23,463 bases of DNA from a virus: the IMG/VR virus record IMGVR_UViG_3300032087_001960, positions 1 through 23,463 of that record. One strand, 5' to 3'. This document shows positions 12,547 to 20,504 of this stretch, one piece after another. The notes below the pieces were generated by a model. That model was not told the origin of the DNA. It ran no database searches and worked only from the letters and a program-made list of their open reading frames with translations. Positions within the stretch are counted from its first letter, which is position 1. Each line of letters begins with the position of its first letter. Both the position numbers and the translations under genes were made by a program.

Positions 12547-14657
12547 TGGCAGAGTATAAAAAATCAAAAAAGAAATTAAACGCGGCAGACGAAGCAAATC
12601 TTGCACGTAGACAATGGGAAGCTTATACAAGAGCGAGGGACCACGGTCATACAGATTATATTGAGATTGCAAAACAATGTGATGCATTCTATCGGGGTGA
12701 GCAGTGGGATGAAGCTGATATAGCCGCATTGGATGATCAGGGTCGTCCCGCACTTACAATCAACACTATCTTACCAACTATTAATACAGTTATTGGTGAA
12801 CAAAGTACCAGAAGAGCAGATGTACAATTCAAACCTAGAGGTTCTGGTGTACAAGAAACCGCAGATGTTTTAACTAAATTATTTTTGCAAATCGCAGACA
12901 ATAACAAATTAGATTGGATAGAGTCGCAAGTATTTTCCGATGGTCTTATTCAAGACCGTGGTTGGTTTGATGTAAGAATAGATTTTTCTGACCATATAAA
13001 AGGGGAAGTCAGAATCACACAAAAAGATCCATTGGATATTCTTATTGACCCAGATGCAAAAGAGTATGACCCAAAAACTTGGAAAGAGATTTTTGAAACT
13101 AAGTGGATGAGTATTGATGACATAGAAGAAGTTTATGGTCAAGAACAAGCAGATAAATTAAGAGTTATAGCAGAGGTTGGTTCTACTTTAGGTTCAGATT
13201 CAATCGAGTATGAAGAAGAAAGATATGGCGATACTTACAGTGGTGAGTATGCAAGTGATTATCCACACAACCCAGAAGAAGCAAGAGCATTACGTGCAAT
13301 AAGAGTTGTAGAAAGACAACACTATAAATTAAAAGAATGTATGTTCTATGTTGACCCAGTAACTGGAGATAAAAGAGAAGTTCCTTACAGCTGGGATGAG
13401 AAGAAGTATAAAAAGTTTGCAGATGATTTTGGTTTATATATTATCACTAAACAAGTTAAAAAAGTTAGATGGACAGTTACTGCAGATACTGTAGTTTTGT
13501 TTGATGACTGGTCACCTTATAATTGTTTTACTTTAGTTCCTTACTTCCCTTATTGGAGGAGAGGCAAACCTTTTGGTATGGTAAGAAACCTTTTATCACC
13601 ACAAGAACAACTTAACAAAATTTCATCACAAGAATTGCATATAGTTAATACAACTGCTAACAGTGGTTGGATTGTAGAGTCGGGTTCTTTAACTGGTATG
13701 ACAGCAGATGACCTAGAAGAACACGGTGCAGAAACTGGTTTAGTACTAGAGTTTAATAGAGGGTCTACTCCTCCAGGTAAGATACCACCAAACCAAATAC
13801 CTACAGGTTTAGATAGAATCAGTCAAAAAGCTGCTTTAAATGTTAAAACTATAAGTGGTATATCTGATGCTATGTTAGGTACAGATAGTGCTGAAGTATC
13901 AGGAATTGCTATACAGGCAAAACAAAACCGTGGTGTCTTAATGATTCAAGTGCCACTTGATAACTTAAGAAAGACAAGATACTACTTAGCAGAAAAAGTT
14001 TTAGAGTTAGTACAACAGTATTATACTGAGGAAAGAATCATTCAAATTACAGATGAAAATGATCCTATGAAACCAAGTGTACCTTTAGTTGTTAACCAAG
14101 TTACACCAGAAGGTAGGATTGTAAATGATTTAACTTTAGGAGAGTATGAAGTAATTATTAGTACTATGCCTTCTAGAGATACTTTTGAAGAAACACAATT
14201 TGCACAAGCAATTGAACTTAGAAAAGTTGGTGTACCAATTCCAGATGACCTTATTGTTGAGTACTCACATCTACAACGTAAAGGAGAAATTGCACAACGT
14301 ATTAGAGCTATGCAGGGTACAAACCCACCAACTGAAGCTGAACTACAAATTCAACAGTTCCAGGCTGAAGCTACTATTGCACAAACACAACTTGAAATAT
14401 CTAGACTTGAGGCTGAAGTTGCCAGACTACAATCTGAAACTCAGCTTAATATGGCTAAAGCTCAAGGCGAAGCTACAGAACCACAAGTCAAAGTGGCTGA
14501 ACTACAAAGTAAGCTACAGATGAAGAGAGAAGAACTAGATTTAAGAGAGCGACTTTCTGGTATGACTAATGATATTAGAAGAGAGCAAAGTGAAACGACT
14601 GCAGCTGCAAAAATTGCAACTGCTGCCATGAAACCCAAAACTACAGGAGGTAATTAA
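12546..14657 (+). CDS. Portal protein, P22 type
   Basis: 703 aa. Forms the ring at one capsid vertex through which DNA enters and leaves. Typical signatures of the P22-type portal are the N-terminal AFYRGEQWDE and GRPALTINTILPTINTVIGE (from about residue 67), followed by DP-DILIDPDA and the later KTISGISDAMLGTDSAEVSG region. The last 110 residues are a long Gln/Glu/Ala-rich helix (EAELQIQQFQAEATIAQTQL...), consistent with the helical barrel or an extended coiled coil. Start overlaps the TerL stop (TAATG), so the two are coupled. The 703-aa length fits the family. Confidence 0.95.
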   Translation: MAEYKKSKKKLNAADEANLARRQWEAYTRARDHGHTDYIEIAKQCDAFYRGEQWDEADIAALDDQGRPALTINTILPTINTVIGEQSTRRADVQFKPRGSGVQETADVLTKLFLQIADNNKLDWIESQVFSDGLIQDRGWFDVRIDFSDHIKGEVRITQKDPLDILIDPDAKEYDPKTWKEIFETKWMSIDDIEEVYGQEQADKLRVIAEVGSTLGSDSIEYEEERYGDTYSGEYASDYPHNPEEARALRAIRVVERQHYKLKECMFYVDPVTGDKREVPYSWDEKKYKKFADDFGLYIITKQVKKVRWTVTADTVVLFDDWSPYNCFTLVPYFPYWRRGKPFGMVRNLLSPQEQLNKISSQELHIVNTTANSGWIVESGSLTGMTADDLEEHGAETGLVLEFNRGSTPPGKIPPNQIPTGLDRISQKAALNVKTISGISDAMLGTDSAEVSGIAIQAKQNRGVLMIQVPLDNLRKTRYYLAEKVLELVQQYYTEERIIQITDENDPMKPSVPLVVNQVTPEGRIVNDLTLGEYEVIISTMPSRDTFEETQFAQAIELRKVGVPIPDDLIVEYSHLQRKGEIAQRIRAMQGTNPPTEAELQIQQFQAEATIAQTQLEISRLEAEVARLQSETQLNMAKAQGEATEPQVKVAELQSKLQMKREELDLRERLSGMTNDIRREQSETTAAAKIATAAMKPKTTGGN

Positions 14658-14659
14658 TT

Positions 14660-15724
14660 ATGGCGAAAAAAGAAGAAAACAGAGAAGTGAATGAGCTGGT
14701 CATGGACAGAATGCCAGGAGCAGATGCAATTTCAGAAGAAGAAACAAAACCTTTTGAAGTTGATCTAAATTTTGAAGAAGAGCCTAAGGATGAGGAGCCA
14801 GAAAATGAAGAAGTCTCAGAAGAAACTAACTCCCTTGCAGAAGAAGAAGTTGTTGAAGAAGAATCTGAACAGCAAAAAGAAGAAGAAAAATCTCCAGAAC
14901 CAGAAGCTTCAAGCGAAGAAGTCGTGGATGGAGAAAGCGAAGATGCTCCACAACCAGATATTCAGCCAGCTGAAGGAAGCGATGAACACGTTGCCGAAGA
15001 AGTAAACCAACAAAAACCACCTATGGTACCAAAATCAAGGTTGGATGAGGTTTTAGCAAAGCAAAAAGCATTACAAAAACAGTTAGATGAGATAAATCAG
15101 TCTAAACAAGAGCTAGAAAATGCTCCAGAATATGATTTTGCAGCAAAAGAAGCAGAATATCAGCAATTAGTGCTAGATGGCGAGGCTGATAAGGCAGTAA
15201 ATCTTAGAAATGAGATAAGAAATGCTGAAAAAGACCAATTTATGTTTGAAGTACAACAAAAAATGGGTCAAACAGTCCAACAAAGCCAAGAAGTAACAGC
15301 TTTACAAGCAAAAGCGGCTGAAATAGAAGCTAAATTTTCTGTTTTAAATGAAAATAGTGTTGATTTTAATGCTGACTTACAAAATGAAGTGATCGAATTG
15401 CGTAATGCATTCATGACTCAGGGTTATGCACCTGCTGATGCTTTAGAAAAAGCTACAAATTACACTTTAGCGGTAAAAGAACCCACTTTGTTACAGTCAG
15501 AACCTGTTGCTCCTACACCTAAAGTAGAAGACAAGGTAGTTGAGAAGAAAAAAGTAGCTAATATTAATAAAAAATTGAAAGCTGCAGAGTCTCAACCGCC
15601 TGAAATGAAAGGAGAAGGCGCTAGAGGTGAGAAAAAAGTAGATTTAAACACGTTATCTGACGATGAATTTAGTGCATTACCAGAAGAAACTTTACGTAGA
15701 CTACGTGGTGACTTTGGCACTTAG
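14660..15724 (+). CDS. Probable capsid scaffolding protein
   Basis: 354 aa. Expected to guide procapsid assembly and then leave. The first 110 residues are extremely acidic and rich in Glu/Pro/Ser (many EE pairs), so probably disordered. Residues 115-235 are charged helices likely to form coiled coil (RLDEVLAKQKALQKQLDEIN), and the C-terminal part is basic (KVANINKKLKAA), as expected for a shell-binding tail. The call rests on this architecture and its position between portal and capsid; sequence alone does not define the family. AGGAGG 9 nt before ATG 14660. Confidence 0.85.
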   Translation: MAKKEENREVNELVMDRMPGADAISEEETKPFEVDLNFEEEPKDEEPENEEVSEETNSLAEEEVVEEESEQQKEEEKSPEPEASSEEVVDGESEDAPQPDIQPAEGSDEHVAEEVNQQKPPMVPKSRLDEVLAKQKALQKQLDEINQSKQELENAPEYDFAAKEAEYQQLVLDGEADKAVNLRNEIRNAEKDQFMFEVQQKMGQTVQQSQEVTALQAKAAEIEAKFSVLNENSVDFNADLQNEVIELRNAFMTQGYAPADALEKATNYTLAVKEPTLLQSEPVAPTPKVEDKVVEKKKVANINKKLKAAESQPPEMKGEGARGEKKVDLNTLSDDEFSALPEETLRRLRGDFGT

Positions 15725-15741
15725 TTGGTATAACATATAAG
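15714..15741 (+). promoter_or_regulatory. Sigma70-like promoter for the capsid gene
   Basis: -35 TTGGCA (15714-15719, 5 of 6), 16-bp spacer, -10 TATAAG (15736-15741, 5 of 6). It overlaps the scaffold stop. The expected RNA start near 15748 coincides with the first base of the structured leader. The spacer length equals that of the 1961-1988 promoter. No experimental proof; match quality is the evidence. Confidence 0.65.
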
Positions 15742-15748
15742 TTCGCAC

Positions 15749-15898
15749 GCTAAAGCGATATTTAGCACGGGTCGTTCCGTAAAAACGTTTTCGCCTGCCA
15801 TGGCGTAAATCTGGCTGAGGTCGTACTCGTTAAAATACGAAAACGTGTCCCCAACGATAAAGGGTATACGGGTAAATAGTCGGCCCAGAAAAGCGACT
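15749..15898 (+). ncRNA. Structured 5' leader before the major capsid gene
   Basis: About 150 nt with several nested stems: GCTAAA/TTTAGC (15749-15766), ACGG/CCGT (15767-15780), a 9-bp long-range helix ACGTTTTCG (15785-15793) with CGAAAACGT (15838-15846), GAG/CTC inside it, and AGTCG/CGACT (15878-15898). The CGCC/GGCG hairpin near 15792-15805 competes for bases with the long helix, allowing two folds. An AT-rich single-stranded stretch and GGAGGG (15926-15931) follow before the capsid ATG. No open frame of note on either strand explains it. It could be a stabilising UTR, a translation switch, or a small RNA. Confidence 0.5.
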
Positions 15899-15936
15899 GG
15901 TTAGTTAATATTTTTAATTTAATTTGGAGGGCCAAA

Positions 15937-17082
15937 ATGGCTAATACAAACTTTTCATCACTGACCAGTGAACAGCTTACTATCTGGTCTCGTGATTTTT
16001 GGCGTGTCGCTAGAAATATGTCCTTCATTAACCAATTCGCGGGTAGCGGACCTAACGCAATGGTTCAGAGAATATCTGAGCTTACTCAATCAGAAAAAGG
16101 AGCTAGAGCTGTATTAACACTTTTAGCTGACATGACTGGTGATGGTATTGTTGGGGACAACACTCTTGAAGGTAATGAAGAAACATTAAGAGCTTACGAC
16201 ATCGTCGTACAACTTGATCAATTAAGATTTGCGAATAGACTTGCGGGTAGATTAGCAGATCAAAAATCAGTTGTAAATTTCCGTGAGCACTCAAGAGACG
16301 CTCTTGCTTATGCAATGGCTGATAGAATAGACCAATTAGCGTTTTTAACGCTTTCTGGCATTAACTACACACTGAAAAACAGTGGTGCATTAAGACCTGT
16401 CCTAACTTCTGGACAAAATCTTGGTGACCTTGCGTTTGGAGGTGACATCACAGCACCAACTTCTAACAGACATAGAAGATGGGATGCAACTTCAGGCTTA
16501 GTAGCTGGTGACGTAACTGCTGTAGCAGCTGCGGATACAATCACTTATGAATGTATCGTTGCTCTAAAAGCTTATGCTAAAGATAACTATATCAGAGGCG
16601 TAAGAGGTGCTGGTGGAGAAGAGGTATATCACCTTTTCGTATCTCCACAAGTAATGGCTGACCTTAAACTTGACTCAGATTTTCTTGCTAACGTAAGAAA
16701 CGCTGGTGTAAGAGGACCAAGTAACTCATTGTTCTCAGGTTCTTCAAGCTTAATGGTTGATGGAGTTATGATCCATGAGTTTAGACATGTATTTAATACA
16801 GCTAATGCTCTTACTGGAACATCTTCAAATGCCGGTTCTGCTGGATATAAGTGGGGCGCTGACGCTGACGTCAACGGTTCTGCTTCTTTATTCTGTGGAG
16901 CACAAGCTCTTGCTATGGCTGATATCGGATTACCTGAAATAGTTGAAGATACATTTGACTATGGTAACCAAAATGGTATTTCCATCGGTAAGATCTTTGG
17001 TCTTAAGAAGCCTAAGTTCAACAGTGACTATAATAGTTCAACTGAAGACTTTGGTGTTATCAGACTGGATGTTGCATACTAA
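15937..17082 (+). CDS. Major capsid protein, N4-gp56 type (HK97 fold)
   Basis: 381 aa. Builds the icosahedral shell. Recognised from the N4-gp56/Phage_capsid_3 pattern: the N-terminal WSRDFWRVARNMSFINQF region, DMTGDGIVGDNTLEGNEE (about 67-84), RLAGRLADQKSVVNFREHSR (about 103-122) and the C-terminal region with EVYHLFVSPQVMADLK and VDGVMIHEFRHV. Short for the family but with all conserved blocks. GGAGGG 5-6 nt before ATG. It has a private promoter and structured leader upstream and a strong terminator after it, fitting the high copy number needed. Confidence 0.96.
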   Translation: MANTNFSSLTSEQLTIWSRDFWRVARNMSFINQFAGSGPNAMVQRISELTQSEKGARAVLTLLADMTGDGIVGDNTLEGNEETLRAYDIVVQLDQLRFANRLAGRLADQKSVVNFREHSRDALAYAMADRIDQLAFLTLSGINYTLKNSGALRPVLTSGQNLGDLAFGGDITAPTSNRHRRWDATSGLVAGDVTAVAAADTITYECIVALKAYAKDNYIRGVRGAGGEEVYHLFVSPQVMADLKLDSDFLANVRNAGVRGPSNSLFSGSSSLMVDGVMIHEFRHVFNTANALTGTSSNAGSAGYKWGADADVNGSASLFCGAQALAMADIGLPEIVEDTFDYGNQNGISIGKIFGLKKPKFNSDYNSSTEDFGVIRLDVAY

Positions 17083-17092
17083 GTATGTATTC

Positions 17093-17126
17093 TTGGGTGG
17101 TTCAATTTCGAGCCACCCAACTTTTA
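17093..17126 (+). terminator. Intrinsic terminator after the capsid gene
   Basis: Stem of up to 11 bp: TTGGGTGGTTC (17093-17103) with GAGCCACCCAA (17110-17120, one G-U pair), loop AATTTC, then CTTTTATT. It lies 11 bp past the capsid stop. The next gene begins at 17140, so read-through or a separate start is needed for the connector genes. Confidence 0.85.
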
Positions 17127-17139
17127 TTAGGAGAAAAAA

Positions 17140-17451
17140 GTGATAATAATTTCAGATATTGATAGATATATTTCAACTACATGGGGCGCTTCAATTAGAT
17201 TAGAAGCTGGGGTACCAAAAAGTGTGGGAGAAGATATTGGGTTGGTTTGTTTACAAGAAGGTTGTAAAAGGGTTGAAGAAGACAGCAAACCAGTTGATAA
17301 TAAAATAGAGATTGAAGTCAAAGAAGAATCAATTAATTTTGAAGATATGACTAAAATCGAACTAGAAGAATATGGTAGAACTATCGGTATAGAACTCGAT
17401 AGAAGAAAAAAGAAATCAGATTTAATTGAGGAATTAAACGCAGCAGGGTAG
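17140..17451 (+). CDS. Small virion-module protein, 103 aa, with C-terminal HeH/SAP-like helical motif
   Basis: GTG start with TTAGGAG 7-8 nt upstream. The first third (MIIISDIDRYISTTWGASIR...) is mixed; the middle is acidic and Lys/Glu-rich. The last 35 residues (MTKIELEEYGRTIGIELDRR, then KKKSDLIEELNAAG) match the helix-extended-helix (HeH, SAP/LEM-like) motif found at the C-termini of many phage head proteins, usually with a nucleic-acid or partner-binding role. Placed between capsid and connector, so probably a head-completion or head-tail joining protein; the exact role is unknown. Confidence 0.7.
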   Translation: MIIISDIDRYISTTWGASIRLEAGVPKSVGEDIGLVCLQEGCKRVEEDSKPVDNKIEIEVKEESINFEDMTKIELEEYGRTIGIELDRRKKKSDLIEELNAAG

Positions 17452-17454
17452 ATT

Positions 17455-18168
17455 ATGGGAACATTAACAGGTGCAAATTTAATTGATCGTATTCAGGATA
17501 CTTTACAAGATACTACAAGTGTACGTTGGCCTGAAGCAGAACTTCTTAGGTATATTAACGATGCTCAAAGAGAGATTGTTAATTTCAAACCAGAAGCTTC
17601 AGCCACTCATGCGAATGTAGCACTTTCTGCGGGTACAGAACAATCTATACCTTCAGGTGGTCTTCGTCTTATTAAAGTAACTAGAAATATGTCAGGAACT
17701 GCATCTGATGCTACTGGTAAAAGAGCTATTAGAATTGTAGATGTTGATATCCTTAATTCACAGGAACCAGATTGGCACGACCCTACTGTATCAGGTGACG
17801 CAGCGCATGGTACAAATGTAAAACACTATGCTTTTGACCCTGACGACCCTAAAAAGTTTTATGTATACCCTGGAGTTTCTGGAGACGCTTATTTAGAAAT
17901 AGTATATTCAGGCTCACCTACTGATTTAACTGCTACTTCTGATACTATAAGCTTAGATGATATTTATGGTAATGCAATTATAGATTTTGTTTTATATAAA
18001 GCTTACTTAAAAGATTCCGAATATGCAGGTAACCAACAAAGAGCTGGTACACATTATCAATTATTTAGTGCAAGTATTAGTGGTGGTGGACAAGCTCAGG
18101 TAAATATAAATCCAAATACAGACCGTTTACCACCTTCATCCTTACCACCTCAAATAACAGGAGCATAA
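17455..18168 (+). CDS. Head-tail connector/adaptor protein (DUF6682-like)
   Basis: 237 aa. The N-terminal GANLIDRIQDTLQDTTSVRW and EAELLRYINDAQREIV is the helical start seen in podovirus adaptor proteins of the DUF6682 type, followed by a beta-rich middle (FDPDDPKKFYVYPG) and a helical end (IDFVLYKAYLKDSEYAG). Expected to bind below the portal and extend the DNA channel. Starts 3 bp after the previous stop. Family recalled from memory, so the DUF number should be checked. Confidence 0.8.
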   Translation: MGTLTGANLIDRIQDTLQDTTSVRWPEAELLRYINDAQREIVNFKPEASATHANVALSAGTEQSIPSGGLRLIKVTRNMSGTASDATGKRAIRIVDVDILNSQEPDWHDPTVSGDAAHGTNVKHYAFDPDDPKKFYVYPGVSGDAYLEIVYSGSPTDLTATSDTISLDDIYGNAIIDFVLYKAYLKDSEYAGNQQRAGTHYQLFSASISGGGQAQVNINPNTDRLPPSSLPPQITGA

Positions 18169-18171
18169 TAG

Positions 18172-18855
18172 ATGGCAGCGTTTAGTACATTAATTAAGGA
18201 AATTTTACCTTATGTACCAAACTGTCCTGACACTTTAATTCAATCTAATTTAAGGTCAGCAAGTATAGAACTATGTGAACGTTCTAGTGCTTATGTATAT
18301 GATTTAGACCCAGTTACTACAATTAGTGGTGTCTATGAATATGAGTTTGACCAGCCTGTAGGTACTGATGTACATAAAATACTCTGGATGACTTATGATG
18401 GAGATGATTTAGACCCTATAAGCCCAAGAAGTTTAGAACTAAACTACCCTGATTGGAGAAATAAATCTTCTTTACCACAAGTTTACTTACAAAAAAGCCC
18501 GGATACTTTCTGGGTTGTACCCGTACCTAATGCTACTGTAACAAATGGTTTACAGCTAAGTGTTGCTCTTAAACCATCAAGAACATCAAATAATATAGAT
18601 ACTAATTTCTCAAATGATTATAGAGATGGCATTATCTATGGAACTTTATATAGATTATTACGTATTCCAGGAAGAGATTGGACTGACCCAAGAGCTGCTT
18701 CTGATTATTTAAGCCTATTCAACCAAGAAGTAACTCAAGCCGAACAAAGAGCTAGGTCAGGTGATCTTGGAGTTAGAAGATTAGTTAAATACCGAGGAGT
18801 AGGATTATCTCCACGTAAGAGGTATAAGAGATATGGTTCAGAGATTGACTATTGA
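18172..18855 (+). CDS. Probable tail tubular/adaptor protein
   Basis: 227 aa. The N-terminal half resembles small podovirus tail-tube (nozzle or adaptor) proteins: FSTLIKEILPYVPNCPDTLI, then helical (NLRSASIELCERSS) and a strand block (ISGVYEYEFDQPVGTDVHKI). A second helical part contains YRDGIIYGTLYRLLRIPGRD and LFNQEVTQAEQRARSG, a pattern common in adaptor proteins next to DUF6682 genes. GGAG 8 nt before the ATG. The product is expected to sit between portal ring and tail tip. Confidence 0.75.
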   Translation: MAAFSTLIKEILPYVPNCPDTLIQSNLRSASIELCERSSAYVYDLDPVTTISGVYEYEFDQPVGTDVHKILWMTYDGDDLDPISPRSLELNYPDWRNKSSLPQVYLQKSPDTFWVVPVPNATVTNGLQLSVALKPSRTSNNIDTNFSNDYRDGIIYGTLYRLLRIPGRDWTDPRAASDYLSLFNQEVTQAEQRARSGDLGVRRLVKYRGVGLSPRKRYKRYGSEIDY

Positions 18856-19276
18856 TGGCGTTTCAATTGAACAAATCCCTAAGGATGAACTTAAATATTC
18901 TTTTACAAGAATTGAACCTTATCTACAAAAGATTAGAGAGAAAAGTTACTCTGATTGGATAATCCCCGATATTTATGTTTCTCTTAGAGAAGAGACATCA
19001 ACTTTATATATGTTTTATAAAGAAGATGCATTTGTTGGATTCGTTATAACACAATTAGTAAAGGATCCAAGCGGAGAAGGAACACTTTATGTATGGGCAA
19101 GTTACCAAAAACCAGAGTATAATTATATAAAAGTTGGGTTTGATTTTTTAGATAAACTTGCAAATAGCTTAGGTGCTGTTGCAGTAGAATTTGAGACCAG
19201 CAGAAAAGGTTGGCAAAGAACAGCTAAAAAATTTAATTTTGAATTAGTTACCTATACTTTTAGGAAAGAATTATGA
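18833..19276 (+). CDS. GNAT-fold-like protein, 147 aa
   Basis: The predicted order of strands and helices (LYMFYKEDAFVGFVITQLVK; GTLYVWASYQKP; FDFLDKLANSLGA; VEFETSRKGWQRTAKKF) is that of the acetyltransferase (GNAT) fold: central antiparallel strands, then a helix, a strand, and the R/K-GW--(A/L)-K-F-F segment near the end. The acetyl-CoA-binding R/Q-x-x-G-x-G/A loop is not seen, so it may be catalytically dead and structural. Overlaps the previous gene by 23 bp and the next by 4 bp (ATGA). Similar proteins occur in this position in other podoviruses. Virion role inferred. Confidence 0.7.
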   Translation: MVQRLTIDGVSIEQIPKDELKYSFTRIEPYLQKIREKSYSDWIIPDIYVSLREETSTLYMFYKEDAFVGFVITQLVKDPSGEGTLYVWASYQKPEYNYIKVGFDFLDKLANSLGAVAVEFETSRKGWQRTAKKFNFELVTYTFRKEL

Positions 19277-19971
19277 GTAGAAGAAAAGTTAAAAGAGGTA
19301 GGTTTTTAGAGAAGACTGCAGCTGAAAAGCAAATGGAGTCTAAGTTAAACCAACAAATTTCTGGTTTAGAGACTGCCTTAAATGAAAAAATAACACAAAG
19401 ATTAGAACAAGAAGCCGTTGAGCGTGTAGGTACGACTCAAGGTATGTTAGCAGCTGATAGAGAAGCTGCCTTAGCTGGTAAGATGGGTACAGGTCTAGCT
19501 AAAAATGTAGCTTTAACTGCACAACTTACTTCTAATGCTATTGCAGATGCTACTACAGGTAGAAGAGTTGGTACTGAACAGGAAGTTAAAGGGGGCCTTC
19601 AACTAGCTGGACAACTTTCAGCTATAGAAAAAGCTAAAACAGGTTTTGAATTAGGTGAAACAAAACAAGCAGCCCAAATAGATTTAGGGGAGGCTATCGC
19701 AAAAGAAAAAGGTGATTTAGCTAAAAGAGGCGCTATGCAAAGTTTTGCCAAAGGGGTTGCTAAAGGCGCTTTAAATGAAATAGCAAATCCTGATAGTAAA
19801 GTACAGATTGATTCAAATACTGGGCAACTTGTTCTTAGCAGTGGTGGGCCTTTTTCTAATATGAATTTTACTTCACAACCAGGACAATCTAATATGGGTG
19901 ATATTAACTATACTCCTAAAGATATTAAAACTATACAAACAACGCCAGGTGCAGGGCTGGCTTTCACTTGA
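19273..19971 (+). CDS. Probable internal virion (ejection) protein, 232 aa
   Basis: Not assigned to a named family. Basic N-terminus (MSRRKVKRGRFLEKTAAEKQ), then Ala/Gly/Gln/Thr-rich amphipathic helices up to about residue 165, with a low-complexity Ser/Gly/Asn-rich tail. This composition, together with the position between adaptor genes and the large ejection proteins, fits a short-tailed phage inner-core protein. ATGA overlap with the previous gene. No membrane helix. Confidence 0.65.
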   Translation: MSRRKVKRGRFLEKTAAEKQMESKLNQQISGLETALNEKITQRLEQEAVERVGTTQGMLAADREAALAGKMGTGLAKNVALTAQLTSNAIADATTGRRVGTEQEVKGGLQLAGQLSAIEKAKTGFELGETKQAAQIDLGEAIAKEKGDLAKRGAMQSFAKGVAKGALNEIANPDSKVQIDSNTGQLVLSSGGPFSNMNFTSQPGQSNMGDINYTPKDIKTIQTTPGAGLAFT

Positions 19972-19973
19972 TA

Positions 19974-20504
19974 ATGGCAAACTTAGCAAGAATGACAGAA
20001 GACACAATGATTGACCCAGTTCAACCTAATGTCACAAATCCATATGAACAGAATGTAACTGATTACACTCCTTCGCTTTTTGAAAAATTAACACAGGGTG
20101 TAGATACAGTTGCAGAAACTACTCAAGATGCAGAGAGAGCTGCAGCTGCAGCAGAACAAAGAGGTGCTAGAGAGAGAAGTAGATATGGAGTACAGTTGAC
20201 TCCAGCTGAACAGGCACAATCTTCTAGGTTAAGCCAATTACAAAGTACAGCAAGTATAGCAGGAGCAACAACTCAAGCAATTCGTAGTGATGAAGAAATT
20301 AATAGAGGATTAACTGCTAGTGCATTAGGTTTACTGAGTGGAGAATTCCAACAAACTTTAAGTAATCTACTACAGCTAAATCAAATAAATGTTTCTAGGC
20401 AAAACGCTTATCAGAATGCTAGAGCTAATTCTAGGTCACAACATTATGGCTTCTTAGGTAGTCTTGGTGGCATGGTAGGAACTCTTATTGGGAGTAAAAT
20501 ATAA
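19974..20504 (+). CDS. Probable internal virion (ejection) protein, 176 aa
   Basis: Ala/Gln-rich helical protein. Residues near 50-70 (AAAAEQRGARERSRYG) and the C-terminus RSQHYGFLGSLGGMVGTLIG are typical of small internal virion proteins like T7 gp14 or P22 gp7, where a Gly-rich hydrophobic end may insert into the host envelope. ATG at 19974 lies 2 nt after the previous stop; a TTG at 19968 overlapping that stop is an alternative start that would add two residues. Ends in TAATG overlap with the next gene. Confidence 0.7.
   Translation: MANLARMTEDTMIDPVQPNVTNPYEQNVTDYTPSLFEKLTQGVDTVAETTQDAERAAAAAEQRGARERSRYGVQLTPAEQAQSSRLSQLQSTASIAGATTQAIRSDEEINRGLTASALGLLSGEFQQTLSNLLQLNQINVSRQNAYQNARANSRSQHYGFLGSLGGMVGTLIGSKI

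Noticed and set aside
14772-15005. 77-aa Lys-rich rightward frame
   Set aside because: Frame-shifted shadow of the Glu-rich scaffold N-terminus (GAA repeats read as AAG).
15489-15495. TGTTACA copy far from the array (another at 18537 on the plus strand)
   Set aside because: Isolated 7-mers inside genes, in line with chance; they contrast with the 11-copy cluster.
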